Below, in pieces: positions 61,067 through 64,000 of a stretch of DNA of 64,000 bases (position 1 is its first letter; every line of letters starts with the position of its first letter). The notes under the pieces were generated by a model. The model was not told where the DNA came from and ran no database searches. It worked only from the letters and a program-made list of their open reading frames with translations. The translations under genes were made by a program, and so were the position numbers. The stretch is from Streptomyces sp. B21-105 (GTDB taxonomy: Bacteria > Actinomycetota > Actinomycetes > Streptomycetales > Streptomycetaceae). The stretch spans positions 4,836,001-4,900,000 of the forward strand of contig NZ_JARUMJ010000001.1 in the NCBI RefSeq assembly GCF_036898465.1. Reading direction: 5' to 3'.

Positions 61067-61618
61067 TTACCAGGCGAGGGCGTCCGCCGCGTTGTCCTGC
61101 CAGTAGGTGACGGTGGCGGCGCTGTTGAAGAAGACACCGCCGTTCGGCAGGTTCAGGGTCTTCTCCTGGTCCGTCGCGTGGCCCTTCCGGTCGGCGAGGA
61201 ACACGCCGAGGGTTTTCTCCGTGGCGCCGCCTTCGCCGTCGGGGGAGTAGGTCAGGATGCCCGCGTACGCGCTCTGGCCGGGCTTGAGCGTCACCACGGC
61301 CTGCGGCGTGCTCTCGTCGGCCCACGGCAGTACGGCCTGGGCGTCCGCGCCGGCCCGCAGGTAGGGGGCGCTGTACGCGTAGCAGGACTTGGTGCCCGTG
61401 TTGGTGGCCTTGAGCAGCAGGTGGCTGAGGGGGCGTGCCGCCTCGGTGACCGTCAGCCTGGTGTTGGCCGTGGTGCAGGTGACGATCGAGGAGGCCTCCT
61501 TCGTGGCGGCGGTCGCGGTCTGCCCGGCGGCCTGGACGCCGACGAGCGCGAGGGCGGCGGCGACGACCACGGAGGAGGCGGAGGCGCGGCGGGAGACGGA
61601 ACGAGGAGCGGTACGCAT
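61067..61618 (-). CDS. Secreted DUF4232 protein
   Basis: The 183-residue protein has a signal peptide (residues 1-38) and a DUF4232 domain (about 48-180): TCTTANTRLTVTEAARPLSH, LLLKATNTGTKSCYAYSAPYL, QAVVTLKPGQSAYAGIL. Two Cys probably form a disulfide. The family is common in Streptomyces exoproteomes with unknown function. It is divergent from the HTH protein. Confidence 0.85.
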   Translation of the reverse strand: MRTAPRSVSRRASASSVVVAAALALVGVQAAGQTATAATKEASSIVTCTTANTRLTVTEAARPLSHLLLKATNTGTKSCYAYSAPYLRAGADAQAVLPWADESTPQAVVTLKPGQSAYAGILTYSPDGEGGATEKTLGVFLADRKGHATDQEKTLNLPNGGVFFNSAATVTYWQDNAADALAW

Positions 61619-61863
61619 GAGGAACTGCTTTCTCCAGTACGCGACGTGCCGCTGGGCACGCCGGAAGTGCGGTCTGCGCAGGCGGAGTTGCGCGGGCCCG
61701 ATCACCGGGTCCGGCGAGATGCCGTGCTTGGATGGCCCAAGCCTGTGCCGTGCGGCGTCCCATCCGCCATTCCACCGGGATTTTCGGGATGACGGGATGC
61801 GCGAACCGGCTCTCACCTGGAGAAACGTGAACCTCCTGGGATGTCGAACGGAATGGAGGACCG

Positions 61864-63210
61864 GTGGCGGCGGAAGAGATCGCTGATTTCGCGGCGCTGA
61901 TGCGCGAGTTGAAGCAGCGGTCCGGCCTGAGTTACGAAGCTCTGGCGAAACGGGCGCACATGAGCACCTCGACGCTGCACCGGTACTGCAAGGGGGAAGG
62001 GGTCCCGGGTGACAACGCCGCCGTCGCCCGTTTCGCCCGGGTGTGCCGGGCGACCTCCGAGGAGCTGGTCGAGTTACACCGGCGCTGGGTCCTGGCGGAC
62101 GCGGCCCGCGAACGCGCCAGGCGCGCGACGGCGACCGCGGCCGCGGACGTGAACGCGGAAACGGAAACAGAAACGGACGCGGCACCGGAAACGGACGCGG
62201 AACCGGACGCGGCACGGAACCCCGCGGACCGACCCGAAGCACTCCCATCGATCCCGGCCCCCGCACCCATTCCCGTTCCCACACCCGAATCCGTGCCCAC
62301 CGCCACCACGCCCTCCCCCGCTCGCCGTCTGCCCAGGCTCGTGCGGGCCGCCCGCAGACGGTGGGCCTGGACCCTGATCGCGGCGAGCACCGCCGCCGCC
62401 GTGGCCGTGACCACCGCGCTCACCCTCGACCTGAAGGGCTCGGGCACGGGGGCGGGGGCGAGAGCGGGTGCGGAGAACGGCCGGTCGGCCGACGCCGTGA
62501 CCTCCTCCGGACCGCACTCCGCCGCCACCTCCCCGACACACCCGTCGGCGCGGCCGAGCCCTTCCCAGGACCCGTCCGCGTCCCCGCGGAACGGGGACGC
62601 CGTCCCGCTGACGGTGAGCACCCGCACCTATGCCTGGGAAGACCCGCAGTGCGAGGGGAAGTACCTGATCGACCGGCCTCCCGGCCAGGTCTCGCCGCCG
62701 GTGATGGGGCAGGACGTGCCGGGCTGGGTGAGGGCGCACGGCGCCGTCGCCGCCGACGGGCAGCGCGTGGCGCTGACCGTACAGGGCACCGGGGACGACA
62801 CCGTCGTCATCGAGTCCCTGCACGTCCGTGTGGTCGACTCGAGCGCGCCCCCGGCCTGGAACGCGTACGAGGGGTCGTCGGGCTGCGGCGGAGGAGTGGA
62901 GACGAGGTCGTTCGCCACGGACCTCGACGCCGGTCACCCCACCGTCGTGCCGAGGGCCGGCCAGCGCGGTGTGCCCTACAAGGTCAGCCGGTCCGATCCC
63001 GAGGTGCTGTACGTCACCGCCCGTGTCCGTGCCCACGACGTGAAGTGGTACGTGGAGCTGCAGTGGTCCAGTGGCGGCCGTCAGGGCACCGTACGGATCG
63101 ACGACCACGGGAAGCCGTTCCGCACCAGCGGCAGCCGGGACCGCCCCCTCTACCAGTACCTGCTCGGCGACACCGAATGGCGTCGCTTGACGGAGGAGAA
63201 CACCGCTTAG
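61864..63210 (+). CDS. Membrane-anchored XRE-type HTH protein with extracellular domain
   Basis: The 448-residue protein has an N-terminal HTH_XRE (residues 8-70: FAALMRELKQRSGLSYEALAKRAHMSTSTLHRYCKGEG), an acidic/Pro linker with TETETD and PAPAPIPVPTPE, one TM segment (about 165-185: AWTLIAASTAAAVAVTTALT), and an about 200-residue extracytoplasmic domain (TVSTRTYAWEDPQCEGKYLID, VIESLHVRVVD). It resembles a one-component membrane sensor such as RodZ-like or ToxR-like designs. GTG start with GGAGG. Its last 4 bp overlap the convergent gene. Confidence 0.8.
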   Translation: MAAEEIADFAALMRELKQRSGLSYEALAKRAHMSTSTLHRYCKGEGVPGDNAAVARFARVCRATSEELVELHRRWVLADAARERARRATATAAADVNAETETETDAAPETDAEPDAARNPADRPEALPSIPAPAPIPVPTPESVPTATTPSPARRLPRLVRAARRRWAWTLIAASTAAAVAVTTALTLDLKGSGTGAGARAGAENGRSADAVTSSGPHSAATSPTHPSARPSPSQDPSASPRNGDAVPLTVSTRTYAWEDPQCEGKYLIDRPPGQVSPPVMGQDVPGWVRAHGAVAADGQRVALTVQGTGDDTVVIESLHVRVVDSSAPPAWNAYEGSSGCGGGVETRSFATDLDAGHPTVVPRAGQRGVPYKVSRSDPEVLYVTARVRAHDVKWYVELQWSSGGRQGTVRIDDHGKPFRTSGSRDRPLYQYLLGDTEWRRLTEENTA

Positions 63211-63749
63211 GGGGCGTCCTGGCCGCCGGGTGCGCCGGGTGGGCCGGGTGCGCCGGGTGGGCCGGGTGCGCCGGGTGGGCCGGGTGGGCAGGGTGCGGCG
63301 GTCCAGGTGATGTGCGGGGGCTCGACCCGTGCGCACAGGGGCCCGCCGTGCGCGTCGGTCAGGCCGAGCCGTCCGACCAGCAGCCCTTCGCGGGCCGCGG
63401 CGGCGAGTACGTCGGCGGGGACGGCGTCGAGCATGAGCTTGGCGCGGCGGAACATGGTGAAGACGCCCGCCTCGTCGACCGTCCCCCACGACAGGTAGAC
63501 GAACCGCCGGCCCAGCCGGTGCTGCACGTACGGCCCCGCGACCTCGATGCCGGCCGGCGTGGTGCTCGTGGTGCACTCCAGGGTCCAGGTCGCGGACGGC
63601 GCGTCGCCGGGCTGCGGGTCGAGGAGTTCGGCCGGACGGTCCCGGCGCTGCACGGCGACGTGGATGTTGCCGCAGGCGGGCGTCGCACCGTCGGCGGAGG
63701 CGGGGCGGGTGAGTCCGGGCAGGTCGAAGGCGTCGACGCGGATGCGCAT
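63207..63749 (-). CDS. DUF5990 protein with collagen-like tail
   Basis: The 180-residue protein has a DUF5990-type beta domain (residues 1-150: MRIRVDAFDLPGLTRPASAD, TTPAGIEVAGPYVQHRLGRRFVYLSWGTVDE, FRRAKLMLDAVPADVL) and then PCPPGPPGAPGPPGAPGPPGAPGG. The Gly-Pro triplets extend over 25 residues. ATG 63749 has AGGAGG nine bases upstream; ATG 63758 is possible. Function unknown. Confidence 0.8.
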   Translation of the reverse strand: MRIRVDAFDLPGLTRPASADGATPACGNIHVAVQRRDRPAELLDPQPGDAPSATWTLECTTSTTPAGIEVAGPYVQHRLGRRFVYLSWGTVDEAGVFTMFRRAKLMLDAVPADVLAAAAREGLLVGRLGLTDAHGGPLCARVEPPHITWTAAPCPPGPPGAPGPPGAPGPPGAPGGQDAP

Positions 63750-63859
63750 GCCGGCCATCCTCCTGCACGCCGCCGTCCGGGGACAGGGATTCGGTGAATG
63801 CGCGGTCGCGTCGCGGAGGGATGCGTGCTGTCCTGGACACATCCGCAGGAGACACGCCG

Positions 63860-64000
63860 ATGCGACACATCCGCAGTTCCCTCTTCACACCCGCCAGGTC
63901 ACCCGCGCCGACCGGAGCGGGCGGAGGCCTGTTGCCGGCGCGGGATCTCGCGGTCGCCTGGCTCCTGGTCGTCCTGATCGCCGTCCCCGCCTGGGCGCTG
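63860..64000 (+). CDS. Partial membrane protein cut by the window edge
   Basis: From ATG 63860 with AGGAGA upstream, 47 codons are visible: MRHIRSSLFTPARSPAPTGA, then a hydrophobic segment (DLAVAWLLVVLIAVPAWAL) that runs to the edge. It is probably a multi-pass membrane protein or membrane kinase; family unknown. Confidence 0.5.
   Translation, partial: MRHIRSSLFTPARSPAPTGAGGGLLPARDLAVAWLLVVLIAVPAWAL

Overview
The window looks like a piece of a Streptomyces (or close actinomycete) chromosome. It has very high G+C, strongly GC-biased third codon positions, many GTG and TTG starts, and family types typical of the genus: an SCO2400-like zinc-ribbon protein, a GAF-ANTAR protein, a multidomain SpoIIE-type phosphatase, an ECF41 sigma factor, an LAETG surface protein, and DUF4142, DUF4232 and DUF5990 proteins. 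No rRNA, tRNA, CRISPR array or intact insertion sequence was seen. Assignments come from reading translated sequence; no database search was possible.

Positions 1-5700 look like an accessory segment with lower G+C. It holds the cut end of an unidentified reverse gene, a three-gene reverse operon (DUF1906 glycoside-hydrolase-like protein, small membrane protein, Tat-exported M15-like protein) and two small exported proteins. From 5.7 to 14.5 kb there is an alpha/beta hydrolase divergent from a MocR-type regulator, several membrane and secreted proteins, a Pro/Gly-rich helical-repeat protein and a GAF-ANTAR regulator. From 14.7 to 22.4 kb come an auxiliary threonyl-tRNA synthetase behind a threonine leader peptide and a strong hairpin, a nucleoside hydrolase, an LAETG surface protein, a GH13 glucosidase, a DUF4142 protein and a MOSC protein preceded by a methyltransferase remnant.

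From 22.4 to 34.3 kb lie small envelope proteins, an M23 peptidase, a GH26 enzyme, an LCP ligase, a probable small RNA, an orphan histidine kinase, a cold-shock/DEAD-box helicase pair and the SCO2400-like protein. From 34.6 to 45.3 kb are a CBM35-PL9 pectate lyase with its own promoter and palindromic operator, a Rieske oxygenase, a polysaccharide deacetylase, the SpoIIE-type phosphatase, ECF41 sigma with its probable FAD oxidoreductase target, a MerR-type regulator and a GvpU-like protein. A second cold-shock/helicase pair, paralogous to the first, lies at 45.4-47.7 kb.

From 48.3 kb to the end are a PAP2 membrane protein, an MFS exporter divergent from a LysR regulator, a DUF2809 protein, an L,D-transpeptidase, and a compact operon joining a FemABX-type transferase, a MurJ-type flippase, an OmpR response regulator, its kinase and an LpqB-like lipoprotein. 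A decayed SulP transporter, a DUF4232 protein, a membrane-anchored HTH protein and a DUF5990 protein follow. The most distinctive features are the threonine-leader attenuator before the second ThrRS (14.73-14.88 kb), the duplicated csp-hairpin-helicase loci, the 28.8-kb small RNA candidate, and the envelope operon in which lipid II chemistry and two-component signalling are transcriptionally joined.
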